Positions 16,192 to 24,627 of a DNA stretch of 64,000 bases are shown one piece after another (position 1 is the first letter of the stretch; every line of letters begins with the position of its first letter). A program made the translations under genes and the position numbers. The DNA lies in NCBI RefSeq assembly GCF_014193655.1, contig NZ_JACHZQ010000007.1, positions 124,001-188,000 of the forward strand, written 5' to 3'. The notes under the pieces are model-generated. The model did no database searches, was not told the DNA's origin, and saw only the letters and a program-made list of their open reading frames with translations. This stretch comes from Rhizobium sp. BK313 (GTDB taxonomy: Bacteria; Pseudomonadota; Alphaproteobacteria; Rhizobiales; Rhizobiaceae).

Positions 16192-17064
16192 ATGAATGCC
16201 ACTGCACAGTTGAAGACAGACATCACGCCGGAAGGACCGGACTACGATACCGTCCGCCGGGTGATCGAACTCATCACCGAGGACTACCGCGATCAGCCGT
16301 CACTGGAGACGATCGCCGAACGGCTTGGACAATCGCCGACCCAGTTGCAGAAGACTTTTACGCGTTGGGCCGGATTGTCGCCCAAGGCCTTCCTGCAGGC
16401 CGTGACACTCGACCACGCCAAACGGCTGCTGCGCGAGGAAGACCTGCCTTTGCTGGAAACCTCGTTCGAAGTGGGGCTCTCCGGTCCAAGCCGGCTGCAC
16501 GATCTCTTCGTCACGCATGAGGCCATGTCGCCCGGCGAATGGAAGGCGAAGGGCGGCGGGCTGGTCATCCGCTACGGGTTCCACATCTCGCCCTTCGGCC
16601 TGGCGCTGATCATGGTCACCGACCGCGGCCTTGCCGGCCTTGCCTTCAGCGATTCCGGTGACGAGAAGGCCTGCCTGGAGGACATGACCTGCCGCTGGCC
16701 GAACGCGCAATATGTCGAGGACCTGCAGGCGACCATGCCCTATGCGTCGCGGATCTTCGAGCCGTCGAAATGGTCGAGCGAGCAGCCGCTGCGCGTGGTG
16801 CTGATCGGCACGGATTTCCAGGTGCGGGTCTGGGAAAGCCTATTGAAGATTCCGATGGGCCGGGCTGTCACCTATTCCGACATTGCCAAGGATATCGGCC
16901 AGCCGACGGCGATGCGGGCGGTCGGTGCTGCGGTCGGCCGCAACCCCGTCTCCTTCGTCGTCCCCTGCCACCGCGCGCTCGGCAAGAACGGGGATCTCAC
17001 TGGCTATCATTGGGGCCTGACACGCAAGCGGGCGATGCTGGGGTGGGAAGCCGGGAAGGCTTGA
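16192..17064 (+). CDS. Ada-like AraC-HTH plus O6-methylguanine-DNA methyltransferase
   Basis: DNA alkylation repair protein of 290 residues. Residues about 20-110 form an AraC-type helix-turn-helix pair (LETIAERLGQSPTQLQKTF), and the C-terminal half is a methylguanine methyltransferase with acceptor Cys259 in VVPCHRALG. The N-terminal zinc-binding methylphosphotriester domain of E. coli Ada is absent, so this Ada cannot sense phosphotriesters by the classical four-Cys route. Length and order match the 285-295-residue rhizobial proteins usually annotated as ada-like. AAGGAG at 16179-16184 sets the start. Confidence 0.9.
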   Translation: MNATAQLKTDITPEGPDYDTVRRVIELITEDYRDQPSLETIAERLGQSPTQLQKTFTRWAGLSPKAFLQAVTLDHAKRLLREEDLPLLETSFEVGLSGPSRLHDLFVTHEAMSPGEWKAKGGGLVIRYGFHISPFGLALIMVTDRGLAGLAFSDSGDEKACLEDMTCRWPNAQYVEDLQATMPYASRIFEPSKWSSEQPLRVVLIGTDFQVRVWESLLKIPMGRAVTYSDIAKDIGQPTAMRAVGAAVGRNPVSFVVPCHRALGKNGDLTGYHWGLTRKRAMLGWEAGKA

Positions 17065-17103
17065 GAGGTTCTACCGTCGCTGCAGGGGGAGAAGCTAAGA
17101 GAG

Positions 17104-18093
17104 TTAGGCCGCCTTCGCCATTGCCATCTGCAGCAGCGCCGTCGCCGCGCTTTCGTCCGTGATCAACGTATTGCAGCCGATGCGCTTGATGGTGGCGCGG
17201 ATCGCAAGGGCACGGTGGGCGCCGCCGGAAGAGAGTACGATGTGCTTGGCCTTCTTCAGCGTGTCTAGATCGACGGACATGACGCGCTTGTTGATGGGAT
17301 GATCGATGGAATTGCCTTCGGCATCGAGGAAATTGAACATGGTGTCGCAGACGCAGCCGGCCTCGATCAACTGATCCAATTCCTGCTTCGAGATGAAGCC
17401 CTCCGACAGCGAGGTCGAGCGCGGGCCGATGTCGCCACAACTGACGATGGCGAGGTCGAGGCTTTCAGCCAGCCGGTAGATCGCCTCAAGGCCGCATTTT
17501 TCGATCAGATTGCGCTTGGTCTCTATGGAATCGACTAAGAGCGGCGCCAGGAACATATAGCATTCCGCGCCGAGCTGGCTCGCCAAGCGCCATGTATAGT
17601 CGATCGGATTAGTCTGCTGGACGGCGACGATGCCGCCGAGTAGCGAGACCACTTTGCAATTGTCGCGGCGCGGCGGGCGGAAGCTTGCGAGCGAGGCCGT
17701 CATTGTCCGGCCCCAGCCGACACCTATAGTATAGTTGTCGGGGATCGCTTCGGTCAGAAATTGGCCAAGCGCCAGACCGACGCTTTTTGCCTGGGCGTTG
17801 ACGTCTGCGCTTGCCGGCGAGGGAACGACGATCGCCTCGTCCAGCCCATAGGCGCGCTCCAGCTTGATCGCCAGTTCGACGCAATCGTCAATGCCTTCAT
17901 TGATCCAGATCTGCACTTCGCTGCGACGCATCGCCTCGTCCAGGAGGCGGATGACGGTGGTGCGGCTGATACCGAGCTGTTCGGCGACATCCTTCTGTGT
18001 CAGGCCCTGATTGTAATAGAGCCAAGCCGCGCGCAGCCTTAAAGACGCCGTCTCGGAATAGGCGGTGTGTGTCCCGCGTCTAAGTTTGGCCAC
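17104..18093 (-). CDS. SorC-family sugar-binding transcriptional regulator
   Basis: Regulator of 329 residues starting with GTG at 18093, which is preceded by GGAGG at the right distance; an upstream ATG at 18150 would read through this site. Helix-turn-helix near 25-45 (QKDVAEQLGISRTTVIRLLDEA), then a SorC sugar-phosphate domain with YTIGVGWGRTMTASL and the terminal CNTLITDESAATALLQM. It is divergent from transaldolase across 501 bp and convergent with the Ada-like gene. No catabolic operon is directly attached, so its target is either the transaldolase gene or a remote locus. Confidence 0.87.
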   Translation of the reverse strand: MAKLRRGTHTAYSETASLRLRAAWLYYNQGLTQKDVAEQLGISRTTVIRLLDEAMRRSEVQIWINEGIDDCVELAIKLERAYGLDEAIVVPSPASADVNAQAKSVGLALGQFLTEAIPDNYTIGVGWGRTMTASLASFRPPRRDNCKVVSLLGGIVAVQQTNPIDYTWRLASQLGAECYMFLAPLLVDSIETKRNLIEKCGLEAIYRLAESLDLAIVSCGDIGPRSTSLSEGFISKQELDQLIEAGCVCDTMFNFLDAEGNSIDHPINKRVMSVDLDTLKKAKHIVLSSGGAHRALAIRATIKRIGCNTLITDESAATALLQMAMAKAA

Positions 18094-18594
18094 AGGTCCT
18101 CCGGCAAGATTTTTGCACGCCCTTTTTGTTTTAATGATCGCAAACCACAAAGGTTGCGGCGATTGCGCATGACAGGGGCGGCGAGATCAGCTCTTCTACT
18201 GCCGATATTCTATGGCCTGAAACTTATGTCAATTGAAATGCACAAATGTCCTTGACTTTTCGTTGCGAGATTGATGATAGTCGCCGTGAGGAAGTCGGTC
18301 TTTGTCCAGTCGAGGAGGACAATGTGCGAGCGCTGCGCCGTGGACGTGTCTGGCCGAGCAGAGAGCCATATAGGGCGCTCGGTTTCGGTGAAAAGCCTGT
18401 CTTTGGCAATTGCTTCGTCGCGGCTTTGACCGTTCACCGGGAATGGAACTTTCGCGCTTTTTCTTCCGTTACCGAGGCATAGGAAAGGAACGGCGCAATC
18501 CGCTTGCAGTCTTCGTGTCATCCATCGAACCGGACGGAATTCGCCGGTCAATATCTCCCAATTCCATGGGCCCAATTCAACAAGGATACGTATC
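18094..18594. other. 501-bp intergenic region between SorC regulator and transaldolase
   Basis: No convincing gene. Short open frames on both strands lack ribosome sites and recognisable protein character. The region holds the ribosome site of the SorC regulator on the minus strand and, near its right end, an EcfG-type promoter that faces transaldolase. The left half is AT-richer around 18110-18260 and probably contains the regulator promoter. Confidence 0.6.
18445..18470 (+). promoter_or_regulatory. EcfG (general stress sigma factor) type promoter for tal
   Basis: GGAAC (18445-18449), a 17-bp spacer and CGTT (18467-18470) match the alphaproteobacterial EcfG/RpoE2 consensus GGAAC-N16/17-CGTT. 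It points at transaldolase, whose ATG is 124 bp downstream. Confidence 0.7.
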
Positions 18595-19560
18595 ATGACA
18601 TCCAAGCTTGACCAACTCCGCGCTATGACGACGGTCGTGGCCGACACCGGTGATATCGAGGCGGTTGCCCGCCTGAAGCCGGTCGACTGCACGACCAATC
18701 CGACCATCGTCCTCAAGGCGCTCGGCACGCCGATGTTCGCCGACGCGATCAAGGAAGCCGTGTCTTGGGGCAAGAAGCAGGGCGGCGCGCCGGATGCTGT
18801 CGCCGCTGCGGTTGCCGACCGTCTGGCAATCTCCGTCGGCGCCGCGCTCTCCGGCCTCGTTCCCGGCCGTGTTTCGACCGAAGTCGACGCCGACCTGTCT
18901 TTCAACACGGAAGCTTCGATCGCCAAGGCCCGCGCCATCATCGCCGCCTACAAGGAGCGCGGCATTGGCCATGACCGCATCCTCATCAAGCTCGCTTCCA
19001 CGTGGGAAGGCATCCGCGCTGCCGAAGTGCTGCAGAAGGAAGGCATCGACTGCAACCTGACGCTGCTCTTCAGCAAGGCTCAGGCTGTTGCCTGCGCTGA
19101 CGCCAAGGTTTTCCTTATCTCGCCCTTCGTCGGCCGCATCCTCGACTGGTACAAGAAGTCGACCGGCAAGGATTATGCTCCGGAAGAAGATCCGGGCGTT
19201 CTCTCCGTTCGCGAGATCTACAACTACTACAAGTCCAACGACATCAAGACGATCGTCATGGGCGCTTCCTTCCGTAGCGCCCCTGAAGTCGAAGCACTGG
19301 CTGGCTGCGATCGCCTGACGATCAGCCCGAACTTGCTCGACGAACTTGCCAAGGACGAAGGCAAGCTGGAGCGCAAGCTTTCGCCGGAAAACAAGACCTC
19401 GGTCGCCAAGATCGCCGTCGACGAAAAGACCTTCCGCTGGATGATGAACGAAGACGCGATGGCAACCGAAAAGCTCGCCGAGGGCATCCGCGCATTCGCG
19501 AAGGATCTCGGCACGCTTCGCGCCATGGTCAGCAAGGAACTGCAGCTCGCTGCCGCCTAA
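18595..19560 (+). CDS. tal: transaldolase
   Basis: Class 1 transaldolase (TalB type, 321 residues) that moves a dihydroxyacetone unit between sedoheptulose-7-phosphate and glyceraldehyde-3-phosphate in the cytosol. Schiff-base Lys132 lies in ILIKLASTWEG and Asp17 in VVADTGD, at the same positions as E. coli TalB; DCTTNPTIVLKA (31-42) is the family signature. The ATG follows AAGGA at 18582. It is a single-gene unit with an EcfG-type promoter upstream and a strong terminator downstream. In this window it would serve the pentoses released by xylAB and the polyol locus. Confidence 0.95.
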   Translation: MTSKLDQLRAMTTVVADTGDIEAVARLKPVDCTTNPTIVLKALGTPMFADAIKEAVSWGKKQGGAPDAVAAAVADRLAISVGAALSGLVPGRVSTEVDADLSFNTEASIAKARAIIAAYKERGIGHDRILIKLASTWEGIRAAEVLQKEGIDCNLTLLFSKAQAVACADAKVFLISPFVGRILDWYKKSTGKDYAPEEDPGVLSVREIYNYYKSNDIKTIVMGASFRSAPEVEALAGCDRLTISPNLLDELAKDEGKLERKLSPENKTSVAKIAVDEKTFRWMMNEDAMATEKLAEGIRAFAKDLGTLRAMVSKELQLAAA

Positions 19561-19574
19561 GCGGTTGATGAAAA

Positions 19575-19597
19575 CCTTCTCGCTCGCGGGGAGAAGG
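19575..19597. repeat. short palindromic intergenic repeat
   Basis: CCTTCTC (19575-19581) pairs with GAGAAGG (19591-19597) around a GCTCGCGGG loop. Similar CCTTCTCCCCGC...GGAGAAGG sequences are frequent between rhizobial genes. It sits just before the true terminator of tal. Confidence 0.55.
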
Positions 19598-19617
19598 ACG
19601 CGCATGGATTAGATTGA

Positions 19618-19650
19618 GGGGCGTCACTTGTTGGGTGACGCCCCTTTTTT
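19618..19650 (+). terminator. intrinsic terminator of tal
   Basis: GGGGCGTCAC (19618-19627) pairs perfectly with GTGACGCCCC (19635-19644), with a seven-base loop and six T's at 19645-19650. Confidence 0.9.
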
Positions 19651-19830
19651 GTTAGAGCCATTCACGCCTGAGACCCCCGTCCCGTCACCGGTTGGTTTCG
19701 CGTAACAACGGCGTAAATTTCAGCCATGTTACCGTAACGTACTTACCTGTGGATGCTTCCCTCCGCTATCTGGTTCGGGTTCGCGACACCCGCGACCGGA
19801 CAGCAGTTGTTACTGAAAGCTGGAGGGGGC

Positions 19831-20790
19831 ATGAACAGCAGACTCATTTCCGCATCGGTGGCCTTTGCCGCTGCCTTGGTGTCTGTCGGGGCCGCAGGCG
19901 CTGATGCGGCCGATATGGTCATCGCGATGCCGAATTGGCCTTCCGGGCAAGCGACGGCGAATATCCTGAAGGTCGCGATTGCCAAGGAATATAAGCTCGA
20001 TGCCGAGGTCCGAGAGCTCGGAACGCTTACCGCCTTCAACGGTCTCGAAAGCGGCGAGGTCGATATCCACCCCGAAGTATGGCGGCCGAACCTCGATAGC
20101 CTGATCGAGAAATACGTCGACGAAAAGCATGTCGTCGATATCGCCAAGCGCGGTGTGGAGGCATGGGAGGGGCTTTGCGCGACCCCGGACGCGGTTGCAG
20201 CAGGCATCAAGGACATCAAGGATCTGAACGACCCTGCAAAGGCCGCGCTTCTGGATACCGATGGCGACGGGCACGGAGAATTGTGGATCGGCGCCGCCAC
20301 CTGGTCGTCGACCGGTATCGAACGCGTTCGCGCCAACAGCTACGGCTATGCGAAAACCTTGACCCTGGTCGAGGCCGAGGAGGACGTCGGCATGGCAGCG
20401 GTCGATGCGGCAGTCGCGACCGGCCGGCCGATGGTGTTTGCCTGCTACGCGCCACACCACGTCTTCGAGCTGCACAAGATCGTGCGGCTGACAGAACCAC
20501 CCTATGACGCCTCCAAATGGAAGATGGTGCCGGCGACTGATCCGGACTGGATCAGCAAGTCGAGCGCTCCGGTTGCCTGGCCGGCCACGAGTTTTCATAT
20601 CGCCTATGCCGCCGCTTTTGCAAAGAAGCACGCCGACATTGCGAGCTTTCTCGAGAAGGTCGAGTTCACGCCCGAGGAAATTACTCACATGACCTATGCC
20701 TTGCAGGTGGAGCGTCAGCCGCCTCTCGAATTCGCGAAGAAGTGGGTAGACAGCAATGCATCTCGCGTCGACGGATGGGCAAAGCCATGA
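19831..20790 (+). CDS. glycine betaine/quaternary-amine type ABC substrate-binding protein (orphan)
   Basis: Periplasmic binding protein of 319 residues of the OpuAC/ProX class. Signal peptide with cleavage near GADA26; mature start VIAMPNWPSGQATANIL, then GEVDIHPEVWRPN and PMVFACYAPHHVFELH, which carry the aromatic residues of the quaternary-ammonium pocket. The ATG at 19831 follows TGGAGGGGG. No permease or ATPase gene is adjacent; instead its stop overlaps the start of an L,D-transpeptidase gene. The ligand may be glycine betaine, proline betaine or choline; it either serves a transporter elsewhere or has a sensing role. Confidence 0.85.
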   Translation: MNSRLISASVAFAAALVSVGAAGADAADMVIAMPNWPSGQATANILKVAIAKEYKLDAEVRELGTLTAFNGLESGEVDIHPEVWRPNLDSLIEKYVDEKHVVDIAKRGVEAWEGLCATPDAVAAGIKDIKDLNDPAKAALLDTDGDGHGELWIGAATWSSTGIERVRANSYGYAKTLTLVEAEEDVGMAAVDAAVATGRPMVFACYAPHHVFELHKIVRLTEPPYDASKWKMVPATDPDWISKSSAPVAWPATSFHIAYAAAFAKKHADIASFLEKVEFTPEEITHMTYALQVERQPPLEFAKKWVDSNASRVDGWAKP

Positions 20791-21509
20791 GAACAGACCA
20801 GACAAAGAGGGCCGAGGCCATGGCTCGGGTGAAAGCAAGACCGGAGCGAAGATGGAGGCGCAATGCAGCCGCCATGGCCATGGCAGCAGTCGTAGGCCTC
20901 GGTCCTCTCGTCGCCCTTGCGGCGCAGACGCAGATATTCGACCCGCAAACCCGTACCTGGGTCGACTATGATGCGAGGAAGGCGCGGCAATATTATGCCC
21001 GCAACAAGCAGGTGCCGGATGCCTTTCGGCGGCAGGTTGTTCCCTTCCGGACGGCAGAGCAGCCGGGAACCATCATCATCGACGGCAATCAGCATTTTCT
21101 CTATCTGATACAGCCGGGCGGCCAGGCGATCCGATATGGCATCGGCGTCGGGCGCGAAGGCTTCGGTTGGGCGGGTATCGTCCGTATCGGGCGCACGGCG
21201 GAATGGCCGACCTGGACACCACCCCCGGAAATGGTTGCTCGCGATCCCAATGCCGCGAAATGGGCGAACGGCATGCCGGGCGGTCCCGACAATCCGCTCG
21301 GGGCAAGAGCTCTCTATCTGTACGAGGGTGACAACGACACCATCTATCGTATCCATGGCACGCCGGAATCCTGGTCGATTGGCCTCGACGTCTCCTCCGG
21401 ATGCATCCGCATGAACAACGACGATATTATCGACCTGCACTCTCGCATAAAGATCGGCGCAAAGGTGATTGTGCTGATGCAAGGCGCAGCACTCTATAAG
21501 GGCGTATGA
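20787..21509 (+). CDS. L,D-transpeptidase (YkuD domain)
   Basis: Periplasmic peptidoglycan cross-linking enzyme of 240 residues. An N-terminal membrane anchor or signal (about 28-47) precedes a YkuD domain with His190 in RIHGTPE and catalytic Cys206 in SSGCIRMNNDD. The ATG at 20787 overlaps the stop of the binding protein as ATGA, so translation is coupled; earlier in-frame starts would lie inside that gene. Rhizobia incorporate many such enzymes for 3-3 cross-links and lipoprotein attachment. Why it is joined to a betaine-type binding protein is unclear; both could respond to osmotic stress. Confidence 0.9.
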   Translation: MRTDQTKRAEAMARVKARPERRWRRNAAAMAMAAVVGLGPLVALAAQTQIFDPQTRTWVDYDARKARQYYARNKQVPDAFRRQVVPFRTAEQPGTIIIDGNQHFLYLIQPGGQAIRYGIGVGREGFGWAGIVRIGRTAEWPTWTPPPEMVARDPNAAKWANGMPGGPDNPLGARALYLYEGDNDTIYRIHGTPESWSIGLDVSSGCIRMNNDDIIDLHSRIKIGAKVIVLMQGAALYKGV

Positions 21510-21530
21510 CCGAAAAATGGGGGATGGAGA

Positions 21531-21848
21531 ATGACGAAATCCAATGGCTGGTCCGCGGCACGATTGCTTTTCCCGCTCGTGCTTCTTGCTCCAGTGACGG
21601 CATGTGTATCCTCACCGCCACCCGACCAGATGGCTCGAACGAAACTGCAAACGGCTCCCGCCGATCTGCAGCTTTTATGCGCCGACGCCACGGCGAAATC
21701 CGCCAGCCTTGATCGGAGCAAGGTGCTTCCGATGAATTCGCAGCAATTGGATGCAGCCACCTACCGTGTCGAGTTGAATGCGACCGGCCGCAGATTTAAT
21801 TGCATCATCGACAACACCGGTAAGGTCGCTTCGGTGCAGCCGGCGTGA
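21531..21848 (+). CDS. small putative lipoprotein
   Basis: Protein of 105 residues with a lipoprotein signal: hydrophobic stretch LLFPLVLLAPVTAC with lipobox Cys25. The mature part is short, with CADATAKSASLDRSKVLPMNS and a C-terminal block NCIIDNTGKVASV that has the look of a small secreted domain. The two Cys after the lipobox (in LLCAD and FNCII) could form a disulfide. It follows the L,D-transpeptidase by 21 bp in the same direction, so a cell-envelope function is plausible; I do not recognise a characterised homologue. Confidence 0.72.
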   Translation: MTKSNGWSAARLLFPLVLLAPVTACVSSPPPDQMARTKLQTAPADLQLLCADATAKSASLDRSKVLPMNSQQLDAATYRVELNATGRRFNCIIDNTGKVASVQPA

Positions 21849-21868
21849 GGCATCTTCGGGGCCGCTTG

Positions 21869-21977
21869 CACCGCTAAAGCGGTTCAGCTTTTCACGGAAA
21901 AGCAGCACCGCTCTGTCTTTTGTTTGCTCGCAATTCCGGACGGAAAACCGCTGCGCACTTTTCCTGGAATCGCTCTG
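21869..21977. repeat. rhizobial mosaic-type intergenic element
   Basis: The gap between the lipoprotein and CoA-transferase genes contains nested palindromes (CCGCTAAAGCGG at 21871-21882 and GCTTTTCACGGAAAAGC nearby) and the stretch from CAATTCCGGACGGAAAACC to TTTTCCTGGAATCGCTC, which I recognise from many Rhizobium intergenic regions. It is probably a RIME-like element and may act as a bidirectional terminator between the convergent genes. Confidence 0.55.
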
Positions 21978-21989
21978 ATGCAAACGGCG

Positions 21990-23147
21990 TCAGGCAAGGA
22001 ATTCCGCCCTGATCTTCTCAGACTCGCTGCCGATCGTCGGGGCCGCGAGATCGTTCTTGTGCCTGACACCGTTGACGCGGATCGGACTTGCCGTCGTGCG
22101 AACGGAAACGCCGTCGCCACGGGTTACCGTCTGCAACATGTCGAGCTGGTGGAAGGCGGCGGTTTTCAGCAGTTTCGGCCAGTCCAGCACCTCAGCCGCC
22201 CAGATATCGGCGGGCTCCAGAATGGCGAGCCATTCCTTCACCGTCTTCTCGTGCAGGCGGCTGGCGATCAGGCTCTTGATCTCGTCACGGCGGGAGAAGG
22301 CCTCCTCCGGCGTGTAGTCGGCAAGCGCCGGAAGCTCGAAAAGAGGCGCCAGTTTCGGCAGCGGCGTCATCGCCAGCGCCAGCCAGCCATCGGCGCAGTG
22401 ATAGACACCATACGGCGCCGAGAGATAGGCATGGGCATTGCGAACGGAGGATTTCTTCGGCAGGCGACCGCCATCGTTCAGATGGGTGGTCAGCACCTCG
22501 AACTGGAAATCGATCATCGCCTCCAGCAGGCTGGTTTCGACATGGACACCTTGACCGGTGACGCCGCGTCGCACGAGGCCGGCGAGAATGCCCTGGACGA
22601 TGAGGTTGCCGGCCAACATGTCGGCAACCGCCAGGCCGAACGGCACAGGGCCGTCGTCGGCTTCGCCGTTCAGCCACATGGCGCCGGAGCGGGCCTGGGC
22701 GAGCAGATCCTGCCCGGGAAAGTGCCGCCACTCATTGTCCGGGCCGTAGCCGGTGATGCTGCCATAGACGATGCGCGGATTGATCTTGGCGACCGAGGCG
22801 TAGTCGAGACCCAGGCGGTCGATGACTCCCGGGCGGAAATTCTGGATGATGACGTCAGCCTTTCCGATCAGCGTACGCAGATCCTGCAGGTCACCTTTGT
22901 CCTTCATATTGACGGCAAAGCTTTCCTTGCCGCGATTGATCGCGTGGAACAGCGTCGAGTCGCCGCCGATCTCGGTATCGCTAAGATAAAGCCGGCGGCA
23001 GAGATCGCCGCCATCGGGACGTTCGACCTTGATCACCCGCGCGCCGAGATCACCGAGCCGGAGCGCGGCCATCGGCCCGGCCAGGAACTGGCTCATATCG
23101 AGGACCGTGATGCCGGCGAGCAGGCCGTCGTTGTTTCCTTGAGTCAT
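21990..23147 (-). CDS. CaiB/BaiF-family (class III) CoA-transferase
   Basis: Cytoplasmic CoA-transferase of 385 residues, moving CoA between carboxylic acids. Seen: LDMSQFLAGPMAALRLGDLGARVIKVE at the start in separate blocks, GYGPD near 133, the probable catalytic Asp176 in AVADMLAGN, and GVHVETSLLEAM near 200. Length is slightly below the common 390-410. It is last in a leftward operon behind a MaoC gene (1-bp gap), a lactonase and an IclR regulator. Together these suggest that a product of sugar-acid breakdown is activated to a CoA thioester and hydrated or dehydrated by MaoC. The actual acid is not evident. Confidence 0.87.
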   Translation of the reverse strand: MTQGNNDGLLAGITVLDMSQFLAGPMAALRLGDLGARVIKVERPDGGDLCRRLYLSDTEIGGDSTLFHAINRGKESFAVNMKDKGDLQDLRTLIGKADVIIQNFRPGVIDRLGLDYASVAKINPRIVYGSITGYGPDNEWRHFPGQDLLAQARSGAMWLNGEADDGPVPFGLAVADMLAGNLIVQGILAGLVRRGVTGQGVHVETSLLEAMIDFQFEVLTTHLNDGGRLPKKSSVRNAHAYLSAPYGVYHCADGWLALAMTPLPKLAPLFELPALADYTPEEAFSRRDEIKSLIASRLHEKTVKEWLAILEPADIWAAEVLDWPKLLKTAAFHQLDMLQTVTRGDGVSVRTTASPIRVNGVRHKNDLAAPTIGSESEKIRAEFLA

Positions 23148-23148
23148 C

Positions 23149-23694
23149 TCAGCCCTTCAATTCCGGAGCGTTAGCGGGCCGGCCATTCTTGTAGCGTACC
23201 GTCTGGATATGCTCGCAATAAAGCACCAGCTCGCCTTCGCCCTTGAAAACTTCGTAGGAAGAGCGGATCAGGCCGAGATCCTTGTATTTCGGCTGTTTGT
23301 CGAGATTGGTGCGGATGGTGTAGATCGTATCGCCGATGAAGGTGGGCTTGACGAAGCGCAGCTTGTCGTAGCCGTAGGAGAAGGCGTTGATGCAATTGGT
23401 GGCAACGAGCCCAAGGCCGGCGGAGAAGACGAAGGCGCCGGCAACGAGACGCTTGCCGAACAGGCCTTCCGTCTCCGCAAAGATCTGGTCGCTGACATAG
23501 GGGTGCATGTCGAGCACTAGGGCGTTGAACTGTTGGGATTCGCCTTCGGAGATCGTCCGCCGCAGCGAACGGATCTTGTGGCCAATCTCGAAGTCTTCAT
23601 AGAACCAGTTTTCCGAGTTCCAGACGGGGATATCGGCATGGTCCGCCGGCATGGTCTTCGGATGGGTGCTGGAAATGCCGACGGTGGCAGTCAT
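23149..23694 (-). CDS. MaoC-family hot-dog dehydratase/hydratase
   Basis: Protein of 181 residues with a single hot-dog fold of the MaoC type, usually acting on enoyl- or hydroxyacyl-CoA. Seen: an N-terminal FYEDFEIGHKIRSLRRTISEG block and the central AETEGLFGKRLVAGAFVFSAG corresponding to the hydratase region, where the usual Asp-x4-His is poorly kept (MHPYVSD...). The C-terminus FIGDTIYTIR is typical. It is one base from the CoA-transferase and pairs with a second MaoC gene in the rightward operon; the two share the AFSYGYDKLRF/AFSYGYDRLRF segment and may form a heterodimer. Confidence 0.85.
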   Translation of the reverse strand: MTATVGISSTHPKTMPADHADIPVWNSENWFYEDFEIGHKIRSLRRTISEGESQQFNALVLDMHPYVSDQIFAETEGLFGKRLVAGAFVFSAGLGLVATNCINAFSYGYDKLRFVKPTFIGDTIYTIRTNLDKQPKYKDLGLIRSSYEVFKGEGELVLYCEHIQTVRYKNGRPANAPELKG

Positions 23695-23727
23695 GGCATG
23701 GGCTTTCGATGAAAATATCCGGAGCGC

Positions 23728-24564
23728 TCAGAGAGACCAGAGGCGCTTGGCGTTGAGCTGATAGAGGCTGTTGCGTTCGTCGGCGCTCGCCCCTTGCGTC
23801 AGCGCATGCGTGGCAGCGACCCAGGTGGAGAGACCACCGCCCAGCGTGCAGACCGGCCAGTCGCTGCCCCAGATAACGCGATCCCAGCCGAAGCTTGCAA
23901 TCGAATGCTCGACGAAGGGGCGCAGCGTGTCGACGGTCCAGCTATCGGGATCGGCATAGGCGACGACGCCGGAAATCTTGACGACGACGTTCGGCCGCTT
24001 GGCGATTTCGGTCATCCCCGACGTCCAGACCTCGCTGAGGCCGTCCTTGACGGCGGGTACGCCGCAGTGGTCGAGAATGAATTGTACCTCGGGATTGAGA
24101 TCGGCGATCGCGATCGCCTTGGCGATCTGATGCGGCAGCACGCAGAAATCGAATGTGAGGCGAGTGCCGGCAATCCGCGTCAGGTTTTCCCTGAAAAGCG
24201 GACGTTCGGAGAGGTCGTCCGGCACCACATGCAGAACACGGCGGAAGCCCTTGACGAAGGGATCGGCGAGCACGCGTTCGAGATAGGCAGGAAAGCCCGC
24301 GTCTTCCGGGCGGCAGGCGGCGATGGCGCCGCGGATCAGGCTGCCGGGCCTTTGACTCAAGTCCTTGACGCAGTCCGTTTCCCGCTCGATATCGCCCTCG
24401 GCGACGTCCACTTCCATATGGAGCGTGTCGGTGATCCCCAGGCGGTGTGCCTCGCGGGCATAGTCTTCATAGAGGCTGTCGCGGTTCAGCGCGCCGGCCC
24501 CTTCCAGCCAGGGATATCCAAGTTTCTCGCGATCGACGATGTGCAGGTGGCTATCGAAAAGCAT
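23728..24564 (-). CDS. amidohydrolase-family sugar lactonase (L-fuconolactonase type)
   Basis: Metal-dependent hydrolase of 278 residues of the COG3618 amidohydrolase group, which includes L-fucono- and L-rhamnono-lactonases. Seen: N-terminal DSHLHIVD metal motif with the marker YPWLEG, LDHCGVP near 166, and WGSDWPV near 235. It would open the sugar lactone made by the Gfo/Idh/MocA dehydrogenase encoded in the divergent operon, giving the aldonate that the racemase-type dehydratase then uses. Located between the IclR and MaoC genes on the minus strand. Confidence 0.87.
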   Translation of the reverse strand: MLFDSHLHIVDREKLGYPWLEGAGALNRDSLYEDYAREAHRLGITDTLHMEVDVAEGDIERETDCVKDLSQRPGSLIRGAIAACRPEDAGFPAYLERVLADPFVKGFRRVLHVVPDDLSERPLFRENLTRIAGTRLTFDFCVLPHQIAKAIAIADLNPEVQFILDHCGVPAVKDGLSEVWTSGMTEIAKRPNVVVKISGVVAYADPDSWTVDTLRPFVEHSIASFGWDRVIWGSDWPVCTLGGGLSTWVAATHALTQGASADERNSLYQLNAKRLWSL

Positions 24565-24627
24565 GGCGATCCTCCCATCATGCTGATCAACATATACTCA
24601 CAGAAGAATAGTTTATTCAAATAAAAA

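Noticed and set aside
18210..18941. Long minus-strand frame over the gap before tal and the tal 5' end
   Set aside because: Composition is that of a shadow frame; it overlaps the well-supported transaldolase and lacks a start site.
22580..22600. Loss of the catalytic Asp in the CoA-transferase, since the GQGVHVETSLLE block has Glu where VDVS is common
   Set aside because: Alignment with the racemase subfamily places the catalytic Asp earlier, at Asp176 in ADMLAG, which is present.
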